Origin: Candidatus Zhuqueibacterota bacterium | Lineage (GTDB): Bacteria > BS750m-G25 | DNA: 64,000 bases | Direction: 5' to 3' | NCBI GenBank assembly: GCA_016783505.1 | Contig: JADHWK010000006.1 | Location: 20,276 to 84,275 of the forward strand | Shown here: piece after piece, positions 63,185 to 64,000 of the stretch | Layout: every line of letters starts with the position of its first letter | Position numbering within the stretch: position 1 is the first letter of the stretch | Made by a program: the position numbers and the translations under genes | The notes under the pieces: generated by a model | Database searches by the model: none | What the model was told of the DNA's origin: nothing | What the model saw: only the letters and a program-made list of their open reading frames with translations

Positions 63185-63643
63185 ATGATGAATCACAACA
63201 AAATGTTGCAAAATATGTTTTCCCTGATGGGAAATATTCTGGAGTTTCAGAAAGAGAGCCCCTTTAAGTTTCAGGCTTACAAAAGGGCGACTAAGGTTAT
63301 CAAGGGGCTGAGGGAGGATATCGCCGCTCTGGACCGGAGGGGAGAATTGGAGAAACTACCCAGCATCGGGCCCGCCATCGCTAAGAAGATTCATGAATTT
63401 CTGAACACAGGCATGATGAGCAAGTTTGAGGAGATTAAAGATTCAGTATCCGAAGACATGGTGGAACTTTTATCCCTTCCGGAACTGGACGGAAGGACCC
63501 TTTTTCTTCTCAATAAAAAGGCCCCGGTAAAGACCAAATCCGTCCTTAAAAAGTTATTGGATGAGGGGGTTTTTGATCATGTCCCCGGGGTAAAGCCCGA
63601 GAAGATCCAGAGGCTTAAGGATAGGAATAAATTCCTATCCTAA
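63185..63643 (+). CDS. Stand-alone PolX/Pol-beta-like N-terminal helix-hairpin-helix protein
   Basis: 'ILEFQKESPFKFQAYKRATKVIKGLREDIAALDRRGELEKLPSIGPAIAKKIHEFLNTG'; no nucleotidyltransferase domain before the stop. Confidence 0.7.
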   Translation: MMNHNKMLQNMFSLMGNILEFQKESPFKFQAYKRATKVIKGLREDIAALDRRGELEKLPSIGPAIAKKIHEFLNTGMMSKFEEIKDSVSEDMVELLSLPELDGRTLFLLNKKAPVKTKSVLKKLLDEGVFDHVPGVKPEKIQRLKDRNKFLS

Positions 63644-63707
63644 TCGAAAAAGAAATCCCGATAAATCGGGATGGATTTCCCCAAGATCCAATCCAATTTA
63701 TTGGATT
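63619..63707. repeat. Three consecutive palindromes with an ATAAAT/ATTTAT core
   Basis: GGATAGGAATAAATTCCTATCC (63619-63640), ATCCCGATAAATCGGGAT (63655-63672), AATCCAATTTATTGGATT (63690-63707). Confidence 0.75.
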
Positions 63708-63744
63708 TACAAATAACTCTTCGGATAGTAATTGATTGCTATCT

Positions 63745-64000
63745 ATGAATGAGAGACAAAAACGGGAAGTAGCTGCAACCCTTGATGCGACACCGGAACT
63801 ATTGCCTTTTATCCCCGAACTCCTGGCTGATCTATGGGCGTTGGGCGGCTCACCTGAGTTAGTAGTGGAGTTGCTTCGTCCCCTTGGTCTCCCATCAAGG
63901 TCAACTCGGGTGTTGGACTTGGGCTGCGGGAAAGGCGCAGTAGCAATCACTTTGGCTCGGGAATTTGGCTTCCAAGCCCTGGGGGTTGATTTCTTTGAGC
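63745..64000 (+). CDS. SAM-dependent methyltransferase, 3' truncated by window end
   Basis: 'MNERQKREVAATLDATPELLPFIPELLADLWALGGSPELVVELLRPLGLPSRSTRVLDLGCGKGAVAITLAREFGFQALGVDFFE' (motif I). Confidence 0.8.
   Translation, partial: MNERQKREVAATLDATPELLPFIPELLADLWALGGSPELVVELLRPLGLPSRSTRVLDLGCGKGAVAITLAREFGFQALGVDFFE

Overview
The 64 kb window looks like a chromosomal segment of an uncultured FCB-group-like bacterium. That lineage call is inference, from several secreted proteins ending in 'NYPNPFNP...' sorting domains and from PorV-like barrel proteins. The backbone is mostly housekeeping and envelope genes: queuosine-precursor transporter, UbiA-type prenyltransferase, DUF362, YhaM-like HD exonuclease, MazG, NhaC, SMC, GWxTD, TPR, C25 (gingipain-like) peptidase, LVIVD-repeat and beta-helix secreted proteins, radical SAM, geranylgeranyl-reductase-like enzyme, MoxR/DUF58, SppA, fused prenol kinases, M1 peptidase and OPT transporter. 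It carries two accessory islands. Island 1 (about 18.2-23.3 kb) is AT-richer and bounded by tRNA-Asp and tRNA-Asp-like copies. It holds a GIY-YIG ORF that reads into a tRNA, a transposase remnant, and a four-gene operon: RHH-like/NTP-transferase fusion, cytidylyltransferase, OPA-type MFS transporter, outer-membrane porin. A sigma70-like promoter and a perfect 16-bp palindrome precede the operon. Island 2 (about 58.3-63.15 kb) holds a RAYT transposase with its REP palindromes, a type IIG restriction-modification enzyme and a HEPN-motif protein, flanked by roughly 90-bp direct repeats. Palindromic and MITE-like intergenic repeat families are numerous. Several genes are interrupted by in-frame stops or a frameshift: a CxxCH sensor kinase, an MntA-like nucleotidyltransferase, a radical SAM protein and a TPR protein. 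All assignments come from reading the sequence; no database search was run.
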